Assembly: GCA_902790175.1 (NCBI GenBank)
Contig: CADAQZ010000020.1
Location: 1-51,777 of the forward strand
From: an uncultured Eubacteriales bacterium
GTDB taxonomy: Bacteria; Bacillota; Clostridia; Christensenellales; Aristaeellaceae
Direction: 5' to 3'
Length of the DNA: 51,777 nucleotides
Of the stretch, positions 1 through 8,921 are shown one piece after another. Below the pieces are notes generated by a model. It saw only the letters and a list, made by a program, of their open reading frames with translations. It did no database searches and was not told where the DNA came from. Both the position numbers and the translations under genes were made by a program. The stretch's first letter is position 1. Each line of letters starts with the position of its first letter.

Positions 1-77
1 TTCCCTGCGTACCACTTGGTGCTCCAGTCCAGGATGACACCGACGCGGGCGCCGTGGGGATTAACTTTCTGTCCCAT
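1..77 (-). CDS. rpsC: 30S ribosomal protein S3, N-terminal fragment
   Basis: The first 25 codons of S3 lie at the window edge; the rest is outside. The translation starts [13 protein letters not shown], the well-known S3 N terminus that precedes the KH domain. The ATG is at 77-75, with a GGGAGG ribosome binding site just upstream in the short gap after rplV. It is the eighth gene of the S10 operon order seen here. S3 sits at the mRNA entry channel of the small subunit. Confidence 0.93.
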   Translation of the reverse strand, partial: MGQKVNPHGARVGVILDWSTKWYAG

Positions 78-90
78 TTTATATCCTCCC

Positions 91-471
91 TCACTTCTGG
101 TCGAGCACGATCGTGATGTGGCTGGTGTGCTTCTTGATCATATCGGCACGGCCGTGGGAACGCGCCCAGTAGCGCTTCAGGGTCGGGCCCTGGTTCGCGT
201 AAACTTCCGCCACGTACAGGCTGGAGCGATCCAGCTCCTTGAACTCGGCGTTCGCGATCGCGCTGTTCAGCAGCTTCTCAACCACCGGCGCGGCGCTCTT
301 GGGCGTATACATGAGGATTGCCAGCGCGTCGTCAACCTGCTTGCCGCGGATCAGATCCACAACGATCTTCGCCTTGCGGGGAGCAACGCGGACGAACTTG
401 GCAGTCGCGCGCGGGCGCTTGTCGGCATTGGCCTGGCGCGCCGCGGCCTTCTCTTTAACACGAGTTGCCAT
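91..471 (-). CDS. rplV: 50S ribosomal protein L22
   Basis: The 126-residue product is L22, which binds 23S rRNA and lines the peptide exit tunnel. The core [18 protein letters not shown] and the C-terminal [16 protein letters not shown] are the conserved L22 signatures; the latter forms the beta-hairpin loop region. An Ala/Lys/Arg-rich stretch of about 20 residues precedes the core, slightly longer than in E. coli L22 (110 residues). It lies 18 bases downstream of rpsS and 13 upstream of rpsC on the minus strand, so it is cotranscribed in the S10 operon. Confidence 0.96.
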   Translation of the reverse strand: MATRVKEKAAARQANADKRPRATAKFVRVAPRKAKIVVDLIRGKQVDDALAILMYTPKSAAPVVEKLLNSAIANAEFKELDRSSLYVAEVYANQGPTLKRYWARSHGRADMIKKHTSHITIVLDQK

Positions 472-489
472 ACTATTTCTCTCCTTCCG

Positions 490-768
490 TTACTTGCGGG
501 ACGACGCTTTTTCACCGGCGTGGCCCCTGAAGGTACGGGTGGGGGCGAACTCGCCGAACTTGTGTCCGACCATATCCTCGGTGACATACACCGGAACATG
601 CTTGCGGCCGTCATGGACGGCAACCGTGTGCCCGATGAAATCCGGGAAGATCGTGGAGGAGCGGGACCAGGTCTTCAGAACCTTCTTGTCGCCGCTGGCG
701 TTCATTTCCTGCACGCGCTTGAGCAGCGCGGGCTGAATGAAGGGACCCTTTTTGACAGATCTGCTCAT
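490..768 (-). CDS. rpsS: 30S ribosomal protein S19
   Basis: The 92-residue product begins [19 protein letters not shown] and contains the [31 protein letters not shown] block, diagnostic of S19. S19 forms a complex with S13 in the head of the small subunit. Length is typical for the family. It sits 22 bases after rplB and 18 before rplV in standard S10 operon order, with a GGAGG ribosome binding site upstream. Confidence 0.97.
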   Translation of the reverse strand: MSRSVKKGPFIQPALLKRVQEMNASGDKKVLKTWSRSSTIFPDFIGHTVAVHDGRKHVPVYVTEDMVGHKFGEFAPTRTFRGHAGEKASSRK

Positions 769-790
769 TTGGTTTGCCTCCTTTCAGGCC

Positions 791-1627
791 TTACTTGTTC
801 TTCTTGGGACGGCTGATGATCAGCTTGTCCGAATACTTGCGATGCTTGCGGGTCTTGACGCCCTGCGTCTTCTTGCCCCACGGAGACATCGGGGCGGGCA
901 TGCCCACCGGGGAGCGGCCTTCGCCGCCGCCGTGCGGGTGGTCCACCGGGTTCATGACCACGCCGCGAACGGTGGGACGGATGCCCATGTGGCGCTTGCG
1001 GCCGGCCTTGCCGATGCGAACGTTGCTGTGGTCGGTGTTGCCCACCTGGCCCACGGTCGCGCGGGCGTTCATGCTCACCTTGCGAACCTCGCCGGAGGGC
1101 AGGCGGATCTGGGCGAAATCGCCCTCCTTCGCCATCACCTGGGCGGCGGTGCCGGCGGAGCGGACCATCTGGCCGCCGCGGCCGACCTTGATCTCGATGT
1201 TGTGCACCAGGGTGCCCAGCGGGATGTTGGCGATCGGCAGGCTGTTGCCGGGCTTGATGTCGGCGTTCGGGCCGCTCATCACGGTGTCGCCCACCTTCAG
1301 GCCCAGGGGCGCCAGGATGTAGCGCTTCTCGCCGTCGGCGTAAACCAGCAGGGCGATGAAGCAGGTGCGGTTGGGATCGTACTCGATCGCCTTCACGATG
1401 GCGGGGATGCCGTCCTTCTGGCGCTTGAAGTCGATGATGCGATACTTGCGACGCGCGCCGCCGCCCTGGTGGCGGACGGTGATCTTGCCCTGGTTGTTGC
1501 GGCCGGCCCTGTGGCGCAGGTCGGTGACCAGAGAGCGCTCGGGCGACTTCTTGGTGACCTCCTCGAAGGTCAGGACCGACATGAAGCGCCGCGCGGGCGA
1601 AGTCGGCTTGTACACTCGAATTGCCAT
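791..1627 (-). CDS. rplB: 50S ribosomal protein L2
   Basis: The 278-residue product is L2, needed for subunit association and peptidyl transferase centre assembly. It begins [18 protein letters not shown] and contains the C-terminal [13 protein letters not shown] motif, whose histidine is the conserved L2 residue near the catalytic centre. Length matches the family (about 275). Unlike the rest of the operon, it is separated from its upstream neighbour rplW by almost 250 bases, most of which is a degenerate palindromic repeat. Confidence 0.97.
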   Translation of the reverse strand: MAIRVYKPTSPARRFMSVLTFEEVTKKSPERSLVTDLRHRAGRNNQGKITVRHQGGGARRKYRIIDFKRQKDGIPAIVKAIEYDPNRTCFIALLVYADGEKRYILAPLGLKVGDTVMSGPNADIKPGNSLPIANIPLGTLVHNIEIKVGRGGQMVRSAGTAAQVMAKEGDFAQIRLPSGEVRKVSMNARATVGQVGNTDHSNVRIGKAGRKRHMGIRPTVRGVVMNPVDHPHGGGEGRSPVGMPAPMSPWGKKTQGVKTRKHRKYSDKLIISRPKKNK

Positions 1628-1713
1628 TGTCTTATTTCTCCCTTTCTTTCTTTGGCCCTTTTTCGGCGGGCCTTACCATTGTGGAAGCTGTCTGGCAGCC
1701 TCAAAGGGGTATC

Positions 1714-1876
1714 CCCCTCAATCCAGCCTTCCCCTTTCATCGCCCCACGCTACTGCCTGTCGGCAAGCGTGGGTTTCGGGCGCGTCTTGGGTTGCACCCT
1801 GCGCTTGTGCCCTCAGTCCGGCTCCGCCGGACGCTATCGGGGAAGGTGGCAGTCGCGAAGCGACTGACGGATGAGG
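1714..1876. repeat. Decayed palindromic repeat between rplW and rplB
   Basis: An imperfect inverted repeat fills most of the rplW-rplB spacer. The left arm reads CCCTCAATCCAGCCTTCCCC from 1715. The right arm (1839-1876), read on the minus strand, starts CCTCATCCGTCAGTCGC and ends CCACCTTCCCC. A hairpin with CCCACGC/GCGTGGG arms lies inside. The sequence resembles the better preserved palindrome at 8776-8910, which also has CCGTCAG...CCACCTTCCCC. It directly abuts the rplW stop codon. It codes for nothing and looks like a MITE-type insertion inside an otherwise compact operon. Confidence 0.6.
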
Positions 1877-2182
1877 TTATTCCTCCTCGGCCATGCCCTC
1901 GAAGAACGGAATCGGCTTGGAATCCGGCTTCAGGGTGACGATGGCCTTCTTGATCTCGGGGGTGCGGCCCTGGGTGCGGCCCTGGCGCTTGATCTTGCCG
2001 ATCGTGCGCATGGTGTTCACGGAGTCCACCTTCACGCCTTCGAAGATGCTCTCGATGGCCTGCTTGATCTGGGTCTTGTTCGCGCCCACGGCCACCTGGA
2101 AGGTGAACTTCTTGTCGGCCATGTCGGCGTAGGACTTCTCGGTCAGAACCGGCTTGATGATGATGTCATAGGGGGTCTTCAT
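1877..2182 (-). CDS. rplW: 50S ribosomal protein L23
   Basis: The 101-residue product begins [21 protein letters not shown] and has the VEVAV-like core followed by the [33 protein letters not shown] block of L23. L23 binds 23S rRNA domain III and is the docking site for trigger factor and SRP at the exit tunnel. Its start overlaps the rplD stop by four bases (ATGA), so translation is probably coupled. A repeat element begins immediately after its stop codon. Confidence 0.96.
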   Translation of the reverse strand: MKTPYDIIIKPVLTEKSYADMADKKFTFQVAVGANKTQIKQAIESIFEGVKVDSVNTMRTIGKIKRQGRTQGRTPEIKKAIVTLKPDSKPIPFFEGMAEEE

Positions 2183-2811
2183 TCCGCGTACACCTCCTCA
2201 ACCAGCTTCACGGCGTCCTGGGAAATGATGAACTTGTCGCAGTTCAGGATGTCGACCACGTTCAGGCTGCCCACGAAGGTGGTCTTGACGCCCTGGATGT
2301 TGTTCGCGGCGCGCACGACCATGGGCTCGACGTCCTTGGTCACGATCAGCGCCTTCTTGTCCGCGCCCAGCGCCTTGAGCATCTTGACGATGTTCTTGGT
2401 CTTGGCCTCGGCCTCGGTCAGGGCGATGTTGTCCACCACCATGATCTCCTGCTCGGCCGCCTTGCTGGACAGCGCGCTCCTCATCGCCAGACGGCGCACC
2501 TTGCGCGGCACGCTGATGCGATAGTCGCGGGGCTTGGGGGCGAATACCACGCCGCCGTGGGTGAACTGCGGGGCCCTGCGGCCGTGGTGGCGCGCATTGC
2601 CGGTGCCCTTCTGGCGGTAGATCTTCCGGCCGCCGCCGCGCACCTCGGTGCGGGTGAGGGCGGACTGGGTGCCCTGGCGCTGCGCGTTCATATAGGCGCG
2701 CACCACGGCGTGCATCGCACTGATGTGCGGCTCGACGCCGAAAACCTCGTCGGAGAGAGCGATCTCACCGACTGCGGCGCCCTGCATGTTGTATACTTTC
2801 ACGTTTGCCAT
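2179..2811 (-). CDS. rplD: 50S ribosomal protein L4
   Basis: The 210-residue product contains the L4 loop region [19 protein letters not shown] followed by [25 protein letters not shown], which extends into the exit tunnel. In E. coli, L4 also represses its own operon by acting on the S10 leader; whether that happens here is unknown. The start [11 protein letters not shown] is preceded by an AGGAGG site. The gene is 15 bases after rplC and overlaps rplW by four bases. Confidence 0.96.
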   Translation of the reverse strand: MANVKVYNMQGAAVGEIALSDEVFGVEPHISAMHAVVRAYMNAQRQGTQSALTRTEVRGGGRKIYRQKGTGNARHHGRRAPQFTHGGVVFAPKPRDYRISVPRKVRRLAMRSALSSKAAEQEIMVVDNIALTEAEAKTKNIVKMLKALGADKKALIVTKDVEPMVVRAANNIQGVKTTFVGSLNVVDILNCDKFIISQDAVKLVEEVYAE

Positions 2812-2826
2812 GTTTGCGTCCTCCTA

Positions 2827-3468
2827 TCAACCCTTGACCGCGTCGCGGACCATCACCAGGCTGCCGTTCGCGCCGGGGATCGCGCCCTTGATCATGAGCA
2901 GGTTGCGCTCGGCGTCCACCTTGACGACCTCGAGGTTCTGAACGGTCACGCGGTCGCCGCCGTACTGGCCGGGCATGTGCTTGTTCTTGAACACGCGGGA
3001 CGGGTCAGAGTTGGCGCCCATGGAACCCACGCCGCGATGGTACTTGGAACCGTGCGCCATGGGGCCGGTGTGCTGGTTCCAGCGCTGGATGACGCCGCTG
3101 TAGCCGTGGCCCTTGCTGGTGCCCACCACGTCGATCTTGTCGCCTTCGGCGAACACGTCGCACTTGATGGTGTCGCCCACGCTGTAGCCGCTGATGTCCT
3201 CAAAGCGGAACTCGCGCAGGTGCCGGGCGGGCTTGACGCCGGCCTTGGCGAAGTGACCTTGCTCGGGCTTGTTGAGCAGTTTCTTGGCCCGCTGTTCGCT
3301 GAGCTCGTCGAAACCGACCTGTACCGCTTCGTAGCCGTCGGTCTTCGCGGTCTTGACCTGCGTGACAGTGCAGGGGCCCGCTTCCACGACGGTGACCGGC
3401 ACCAGGCGACCGTCAGATACGAAAATCTGGGTCATGCCGATCTTCTTGCCGAGAATTGCCTTTTTCAT
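2827..3468 (-). CDS. rplC: 50S ribosomal protein L3
   Basis: The 213-residue product begins [16 protein letters not shown], the classic L3 N terminus, and contains the [20 protein letters not shown] block and the [30 protein letters not shown] extension that reaches towards the peptidyl transferase centre. Length is typical (about 210). A gap of about 160 bases separates it from rpsJ. That gap contains a TATAAT-like hexamer at 3487-3492 on the minus strand without a convincing -35, so an internal promoter is possible but weakly supported. Confidence 0.96.
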   Translation of the reverse strand: MKKAILGKKIGMTQIFVSDGRLVPVTVVEAGPCTVTQVKTAKTDGYEAVQVGFDELSEQRAKKLLNKPEQGHFAKAGVKPARHLREFRFEDISGYSVGDTIKCDVFAEGDKIDVVGTSKGHGYSGVIQRWNQHTGPMAHGSKYHRGVGSMGANSDPSRVFKNKHMPGQYGGDRVTVQNLEVVKVDAERNLLMIKGAIPGANGSLVMVRDAVKG

Positions 3469-3627
3469 TGTTACACCTCTCTACTTATTATACAAACCGC
3501 TTCGCAGTTTGCTCGGGGCTTCTCGAACCCCTTTCGATAAGCCGTTCGGCCTTCGGGCTTCATCCGGACGATCGTCCCGCCGCTACGCAGGATGCTTCGG
3601 GAGAGCGCGTCCGTCCGCCCTGGTTCC

Positions 3628-3936
3628 TTACAGCTTGATCTCGATCTCAACGCCCGCCGGCAGGTCCAGCTTGGTCAGGGCGTCCACCGTCTGGGGAGTG
3701 GGCCGCAGGATGTCGATCAGGCGCTTGTGCGTCCTCATCTCAAACTGCTCGCGGGAATCCTTGTGCTTGTGGGGGGAACGCAGGATCGTCACGATCTCCT
3801 TCTCGGTCGGCAGCGGGATCGGGCCTGACACGCGGGAACCGGTGCGCTTGGCCGTGTCGACGATGCGCGCTGCGCTCTGGTCGATGATGGAATGCTCATA
3901 GGCCTTGAGCTTGATGCGGATCTTCTGGTTTGCCAT
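3628..3936 (-). CDS. rpsJ: 30S ribosomal protein S10
   Basis: The 102-residue product begins [33 protein letters not shown], the conserved S10 (NusE) start, and contains the [26 protein letters not shown] block. S10 is a head protein of the small subunit and part of transcription antitermination complexes. I start at 3936 because CAGGAGGAGA sits 6-7 bases upstream; an in-frame ATG ten codons earlier has no such site. It is the first gene of the operon, behind a leader of about 280 nt. Confidence 0.97.
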   Translation of the reverse strand: MANQKIRIKLKAYEHSIIDQSAARIVDTAKRTGSRVSGPIPLPTEKEIVTILRSPHKHKDSREQFEMRTHKRLIDILRPTPQTVDALTKLDLPAGVEIEIKL

Positions 3937-4214
3937 GTTTTCTCCTCCTGTTGAACTCATGCACACGCTGCCGGGCGTGTTCTATTGTTTTTTTCCGGCA
4001 GCCGCGCCTTACGACTGCCGCCACGACGGGCATGAGCTCCGTCGTCCGATTGTCGGACATGGTCCCCGGAAATTCCCGGCCGCGCCTTGAGCCGTTCCCG
4101 GCCCGCCGCGCACTCGCGCCGCAACCTTCCGGTTCATCCCGTTTGTCACCGGCTGCGCCCGGCCTTCGCATCCCGCAATTCCGGCAAAATTGCATAGATA
4201 CCCCGGCACACAGC
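3937..4214 (-). promoter_or_regulatory. Long structured leader of the S10 operon
   Basis: This stretch lies between the predicted transcription start and the rpsJ start codon and has no convincing gene. On the minus strand it contains several potential hairpins: GTCCGA-caa-TCGGAC (near 4044-4058), ACGACGG paired with CCGTCGT just after it, CGGCAG with CTGCCG further on, and GCAATT with AATTGC near the 5' end. Such a leader could host autoregulation, as in the E. coli S10 leader controlled by L4. I see no sequence match to that element, so the function is inference. Confidence 0.45.
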
Positions 4215-4220
4215 TTTATC

Positions 4221-4249
4221 ATTATACCCCATGCGCCGGGAAGAATCAA
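4221..4249 (-). promoter_or_regulatory. Promoter of the S10 operon
   Basis: On the minus strand TTGATT (4249-4244) and a perfect TATAAT (4226-4221) are separated by exactly 17 bases. The local sequence is AT-rich upstream. The predicted start is near 4214, about 280 bases before rpsJ. Confidence 0.8.
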
Positions 4250-4302
4250 ATTAATTCTGTGATTTGAATGTTATTTTTTTGCTAAATGGACAGTGAAGCC
4301 GT

Positions 4303-4341
4303 AAAAAACGCCGCGGTCCCGCGTTCGGACCGCGACGCTTT
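4303..4341 (-). terminator. Rho-independent terminator after the Big2/glycosidase gene
   Basis: On the minus strand a stem with CGCGGTCC and GGACCGCG arms and a short loop is followed by GCG and six T residues. It lies 12 bases after the stop codon of the gene at 4353-6563. A run of four T on the other strand means it may also act weakly in the plus direction. Confidence 0.85.
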
Positions 4342-4352
4342 TGGCGCTCGCA

Positions 4353-6563
4353 TCACTCCGTAAAGAACATGACCATCGTCAGGGACCGGCTGCCGCCCGT
4401 CACCTTCTGCACCGCCGCGGAGTTTCTCGACTTCCACAGGAGCGAAGTGGAGCCGCCGGCGTCGAATTCGACCGCCGTTTTGCAGCCGAGGCCAAGGATG
4501 TAGTTCTGGAACTCCGGGTAGGTCATCTTGCCGGAATTCGACGACGACACCACGATAAAGTTGTTGTCGTCCACCTGGCACAGGGCGTGCTTCTTCTGCT
4601 TTCCGTCCCGCTGCTTCTGGAATTCGTCGCTGAGGTAAGTGGCCTGGGAATCGGACACCAGCACGGGCTGCCAGATCATCGTGTTCCGCGCGCCGCTGTC
4701 GATCACATCCGCGTACAGGTTCCGCCTCTCGTCCACCGACATGTCCTGAAGCCTCTTGCCGGAGTGCCGAAGGTGTCCGCTCCCGTCCATCCAGTACAGG
4801 TATTTGCCCTTGATCGACTTATTCGGATCGTTGACCAGCACTTCCCCGTTGGCGATCATCAGCGGAGAGGGCTCCCTGAGCCTGTAGTTGGGATCTTTGT
4901 TCAAGTCGGCGTGGTAGGTCGAATTGACGGGCGGGCTCGCGTTGAAGCCGATCACCATGCGGCCCTGCAGGCCGCGCGCGTTCACCGCCTCTTGCAGGAT
5001 CGTCCCCGGCTGGCTGTCCCCGTACTGCTTGAAGAGCTGCTGGGACGGGTTCTGGACCCAAATGTACGCCAGATAGAGGCCCCCGTCCTTTGAGATCGTG
5101 ACCTTCAGCGTGTCGCTCTCTTCCTGGTAGACCACGGTGCCCCTGATGCCGCTGGGCGTCGGAGTCGTCCCTGCATCGCCCTTGACGGTGACCTTGCACT
5201 TCGCCTTCTTGCCGTTGGTGGTCGTCGCGACGATCGTCGCCTTGCCCTCGCTCTGGGCGATCACAAAGCCGTTTCCGTCCACCTGGGCCACAGCCGGATT
5301 GTCGGAAGCCCAGGTTATCTCGGAGATGCTGTTCTTGGTCAGCGTCGCCGTCAGCTGGAAGGCGTCGTTGACGCGCAGCGCCAGCTTCTTCGCGTTCAAC
5401 GTCACCTTCTTCGGCGCGGTGTACACCTGCACCTGGCAGGTCGCCGACAGCCCGTTGTGGGTCGTCACCGTGACCATCGCCTGGCCCGCCTTTCGCGCCG
5501 TGACGAGGCCGGTCTCGCTCACCCGCACCACCTTCTTGTTCGACGTGGTGAAGGCAACCAGGGCGTCCCGCCCCTCGTCGAAGCTGGCCGTGAGCTGCGC
5601 CGTGCCCTTTACCGGCATCGCCAGCGCGGTCTCATTCAGCGCTACCCAGGTAGGCGCGGGGCCTCCCAGCACGCGCACGGCGCACTTCGCCGACTTTCCA
5701 TTGTAGGTAGTCGCCGTCAGCGTGGCCATGCCGCCGGACACCCCAACGAGGTTGCCGGCCGCGTCCACCGACAGGACGGCGGGGTTGTCGCTGGCATAGG
5801 TGATCGTTCCATAACAGCCCTTGGGAAGAACGGCGGGATAGGCGAGCGCCTGGTCCTTGCTGAGCACGATCTTCTTGTCCGGGAAAGCGATCTTCCTGGG
5901 CGCTTTGAACACCGAGACATGGCACTCCCCGATCGGCGTCTCGCCCTGGTAGCAGGTGATGACCGCCTCGCCCCTGCGGCGTGCGATCACGATTCCGTTC
6001 GCGTCCACGCTCGCGATCTTGGGCTTCGTGGACACATAAGACACGGGCGAACCGCCGGAGACCTCGATCCCGTTCAGCGTGGCCTGCTCCTTGACGCCCA
6101 GCATCAGCGCGCTTATGAACGCGACCGGAGCCAGTGCGGCGGCCTCCTCCGGGGCGGTCTCCGCCGTCTGCGGGGCCGGCTCCTCCGGGGCGGCCTCCAT
6201 CGCCTGCGGGGCCGCGACGGCGGCTTCCGCGGACGGCTCGCTCGCGGGCGCTTCTACGGGGGCCGGCGCTTCCTCGGGCTTCGGCGCTTCTTCGGCAACG
6301 GCTTCGCCGGTCGGCGCATCGTCGGACGCCGTCGCGGGGGGCGTCGCCTCCCCGGCCGCACCCTCCACGGGGGCTTCGCTCTCGGGCGGCTGAACTTCCG
6401 GCGCCGCGTTGTCCACATAGATCTCCGGGGAGAGGAGGTCGACCTCGCTGACCTCGACGATGCGCGCCTCGTCTGCCGCTTCCTCGGCCCAGCTCGCCGA
6501 CAAAAATATAAACGCCAGCGTCAGGAGAGCGCATATCCCGCGCTTCACGGACGATCCATTCAC
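4353..6563 (-). CDS. Secreted Big2-repeat protein with C-terminal phosphodiester glycosidase (NAGPA-like) domain
   Basis: The product of about 736 residues has an N-terminal signal peptide (VKRGICALLTLAFIFLSASWA), then a low-complexity Ala/Pro/Glu spacer of roughly 130 residues. Four bacterial Ig-like (Big2) repeats follow; each has the motif (A/V)SDNPAVxxVDxxGxVxxxxxGxAxxTxT. The last 250 residues resemble the NAGPA/phosphodiester glycosidase family, with GFNASPPVN early and VEFDAGGSTSLLW late; the latter matches the family's DGGGSS-type motif. The start is the GTG at 6563, because AGGGGG lies upstream; an in-frame ATG 18 codons earlier lacks a site. The likely role is surface binding and modification of envelope glycans; the substrate is unknown. 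Confidence 0.8.
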   Translation of the reverse strand: MNGSSVKRGICALLTLAFIFLSASWAEEAADEARIVEVSEVDLLSPEIYVDNAAPEVQPPESEAPVEGAAGEATPPATASDDAPTGEAVAEEAPKPEEAPAPVEAPASEPSAEAAVAAPQAMEAAPEEPAPQTAETAPEEAAALAPVAFISALMLGVKEQATLNGIEVSGGSPVSYVSTKPKIASVDANGIVIARRRGEAVITCYQGETPIGECHVSVFKAPRKIAFPDKKIVLSKDQALAYPAVLPKGCYGTITYASDNPAVLSVDAAGNLVGVSGGMATLTATTYNGKSAKCAVRVLGGPAPTWVALNETALAMPVKGTAQLTASFDEGRDALVAFTTSNKKVVRVSETGLVTARKAGQAMVTVTTHNGLSATCQVQVYTAPKKVTLNAKKLALRVNDAFQLTATLTKNSISEITWASDNPAVAQVDGNGFVIAQSEGKATIVATTTNGKKAKCKVTVKGDAGTTPTPSGIRGTVVYQEESDTLKVTISKDGGLYLAYIWVQNPSQQLFKQYGDSQPGTILQEAVNARGLQGRMVIGFNASPPVNSTYHADLNKDPNYRLREPSPLMIANGEVLVNDPNKSIKGKYLYWMDGSGHLRHSGKRLQDMSVDERRNLYADVIDSGARNTMIWQPVLVSDSQATYLSDEFQKQRDGKQKKHALCQVDDNNFIVVSSSNSGKMTYPEFQNYILGLGCKTAVEFDAGGSTSLLWKSRNSAAVQKVTGGSRSLTMVMFFTE

Positions 6564-6606
6564 TTCAGCTTCCCCCTGTAAACCCAACATTTGTATATGT
6601 AATCTT

Positions 6607-6635
6607 ACGATACCCAAACTTCAGCGGTTTGTCAA
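6607..6635 (-). promoter_or_regulatory. Promoter of the Big2/glycosidase gene
   Basis: On the minus strand TTGACA (6635-6630) is followed after 17 bases by TATCGT (6612-6607), with TAAGAT a few bases further. It sits about 45 bases before the GTG start. Confidence 0.7.
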
Positions 6636-6698
6636 TACTCCAATTCAGTAGAGTTCAGGCTTCACTTGTCATCGTTTATGCGCATGTCGCGGCCCGGC

Positions 6699-8756
6699 TC
6701 ACTTCGTTCGCTCGAACACCGGCTCGGCGAGGCCCTCCGGCCAGACCTGCACGCTCTGGGCGTACCGGCCGTCGGGGGCGGCGAGATCCAGATACCACAT
6801 CACGCGCCGCGCGGTGTACAGGTGCAGCTCGTTCAGCGTCACCGCGCCGTCGTAGTCCACGTCGGCGCGCATGGGGCCGCGGGCGGAGCGCTCCAGGTTC
6901 CAGCCCCCGGCCTCGCACAGCGCCCGGGCGAACACCGTCGCCATGCCGGCCTCGCCCGCGCCGCCGGTGAAGCTGATGCGGTGGCTGTCCTGCTCCAGCG
7001 CGGCGCTGGCCAGCACGCGGAAGCGGCTGCCGTCCGCCGCCGCGGGGCCGACGAGCCCGCCGAACACCGCGTCCACGCCCTTGAGGACGTCGCCGGTGTC
7101 ACTTGCACGGCCGATCACGCCGCCGCTGCCGCAGCAGTCGATCACGAGAAAGATCTCGCCGGGCACGTCCCGCAGCGCAGCGACGAGCTCCGCCGCCGTC
7201 AGCACCGAGCCGTCGTACATCTCAAAGCAGGTCATGCCGTTGGCGTAATAGCCGTGGCAGGTGATGTAAAACAGCGACACGTCGCCGTCGTTCGCGCCCG
7301 CAAAGGCGTCGCGGATGCCCGCCAGCACGCCGTCGCGCGAGACGTCCAGCAGTGTGGAGGTCCGAAAGCGCGCGCCATGAAAGCTCAGCCCCGCCAGCAT
7401 GCTGCGCAGCGCGGACACGGAGTTGACCGAGCCCGTGCGCACCTCCGCCACCGTGGAGGCGTAGTTCTGCTCGCCCACCAGCAGCGCGCGCCAGCGCTTT
7501 GGCGCGGGGCCGACGGTCACGGCCAGCGTGTCCACCCAGCCGCCGTCCAGCGCGCGCACCGTCACGGTGCACTCGCCCTCCCGCAGGCCGCGCAGCACGC
7601 CCCGCGCGTCGACCTCCACGACGCCCTCCGGCTCGGCCACGTACTCCAGCCGCGGGTCGGTGGCATTGTCGGGCAGCACGTCGCACTCGATGGCCGCGTC
7701 GTCGCCCACGCAGAGCGAAAGGCGATGCGACAGCAGGCTCACCGCTTCCACCGGCACGCGGCGCACCGTCACGCGGCAGCGGTCCGACGCGCCGCCGGGG
7801 GCATGGGCCGTGACGACGGCCGTGCCCTCGCCCCGCCCCGTCACGCGCCCGGAATCGTCCACCGAGGCCACGCCGGGGTCGCTGCTCTCCCAGTACAAAA
7901 GCGCCGCCGAGCCCGCGGGCGCGACCTCCGCCTCCAGGCGGCAGCTCGAGCGCCCCTCGAGCATCGTGGCATGACGCGAAAGGCGCAAACTCTCGGGCGC
8001 GCCGCCGTCGAGGGAGGTAAGGCGCAGGCTGTACAGGCCCGTCGCGCCGCTTCGCGCCGTCAACCGCACGAGATACCGCCTCCCCGCCTCCGCCTCCAAT
8101 CGCACGAGAAACGCGCCGCCCGGCGTGCCCTGCGCCGCGCCCAGCAGCGCGCCGTCCGCGTCGAACAGCCGCGCCTCCAGCACAAAGCCCGCCTCCGCAG
8201 GCGCGCCGATCAGCGCCAGCGGCCCGGAAGCCTCCGGTTCCAGCGCGTACCAGTGCGCGTCCCCCGGCCGGGCGAACACCTTGGCGCGCTCGTCGCCCGC
8301 GGCTTCCAGCGGCATGGGCATGTCAAAGCACCGGCTCAGCGCGTGGCGCGCCACCTCCAGCCGCACCGCGCCGGAGCCGGTCAGCCGAAGCGCGTAGGTC
8401 GTGCCCGCCCTCAGGCGCAGGCTCAGCGCGGGCAGGGTCCCCTCGCCCTCCGCCACCAGCGCGTCGCCCCGCCACAGCTGGGCGCGGGCCGTCGCGGGCG
8501 CGTCCCCCGCCGGGAACAGCCAGACGTCGTAGACGCTGCCAGTCGGCGCGACGAAGCTGAACCCCGCCGGGTCGTCGCCCAGCGCCACCTCGGCAAGCTC
8601 CCCCGGCGCGAGCGGCCTGTCCTCGATGAAGGCCAGATCCCCCGCACCCGTCTCTTCTACAATAGAAGCGGCTTCCGCGCCCGCACCGGCGGCCGGCGCC
8701 GATAAAATCGCCGCCAGCAACACCAGCGCCGCCAGGCGCAGAAGCCGCTTGTACAT
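6699..8756 (-). CDS. Secreted caspase-like (peptidase C14) protein with Big2 domains
   Basis: The 685-residue product has a signal peptide (residues 1-28, LAALVLLAAILSAPAAG). About 230 residues of beta-rich sequence follow, resembling pre-peptidase C-terminal repeats, and then two Big2 domains (about 265-440; the first has ESSDPGVASVDDSGRVTG). The C-terminal domain is a caspase-like fold: FYITCHGYY supplies the catalytic histidine (residue 501) and FLVIDCCGSGG the cysteine (most likely 542). Near the end ADVDYDGAVTLNELHLY looks like a single EF-hand or dockerin-like calcium loop. The start MYKRLLRL is the only sensible one. The neighbours are two other secreted envelope proteins on the same strand. 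The substrate is unknown; secreted caspase-like peptidases such as clostripain and gingipain relatives cut after basic residues, but specificity cannot be read here. Confidence 0.78.
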   Translation of the reverse strand: MYKRLLRLAALVLLAAILSAPAAGAGAEAASIVEETGAGDLAFIEDRPLAPGELAEVALGDDPAGFSFVAPTGSVYDVWLFPAGDAPATARAQLWRGDALVAEGEGTLPALSLRLRAGTTYALRLTGSGAVRLEVARHALSRCFDMPMPLEAAGDERAKVFARPGDAHWYALEPEASGPLALIGAPAEAGFVLEARLFDADGALLGAAQGTPGGAFLVRLEAEAGRRYLVRLTARSGATGLYSLRLTSLDGGAPESLRLSRHATMLEGRSSCRLEAEVAPAGSAALLYWESSDPGVASVDDSGRVTGRGEGTAVVTAHAPGGASDRCRVTVRRVPVEAVSLLSHRLSLCVGDDAAIECDVLPDNATDPRLEYVAEPEGVVEVDARGVLRGLREGECTVTVRALDGGWVDTLAVTVGPAPKRWRALLVGEQNYASTVAEVRTGSVNSVSALRSMLAGLSFHGARFRTSTLLDVSRDGVLAGIRDAFAGANDGDVSLFYITCHGYYANGMTCFEMYDGSVLTAAELVAALRDVPGEIFLVIDCCGSGGVIGRASDTGDVLKGVDAVFGGLVGPAAADGSRFRVLASAALEQDSHRISFTGGAGEAGMATVFARALCEAGGWNLERSARGPMRADVDYDGAVTLNELHLYTARRVMWYLDLAAPDGRYAQSVQVWPEGLAEPVFERTK

Positions 8757-8775
8757 ATCAAATCCTCGTCGTTTG

Positions 8776-8910
8776 GGGAACGACCTCTTCCGTCAGCCCT
8801 GCGGGCTGCCACCTTCCCCTGAAGGGGAAGGCTTTTGGAGAGCGATGCAATTCGGTTATGCCTTCCCCTTTAGGGGAAGGTGGCGCGCAGCGCCGGAAGA
8901 GGTCGTTCCC
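8776..8910. repeat. Palindromic MITE-like element
   Basis: The element is 135 bp and its ends are perfect inverted repeats: GGGAACGACCTCTTCC at 8776 and its complement ending at 8910. Moving inward both arms carry CCACCTTCCCCT and AGGGGAAGGC, with a loop around 8835-8855. It lies between two genes on the minus strand and has no ORF. A degenerate relative is at 1714-1876. Confidence 0.75.
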
Positions 8911-8921
8911 TCATCCTTCTT

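Noticed and set aside
3896-4249. Open frame overlapping the start of rpsJ in the S10 leader
   Set aside because: It runs out of frame into rpsJ, has no recognisable domain and starts before the predicted transcript start.
6666-8705. Long plus-strand open frame of 679 codons opposite the caspase-like gene
   Set aside because: It is a high-GC shadow of the minus-strand gene: arginine/histidine/alanine-rich, no domains, no ribosome binding site.
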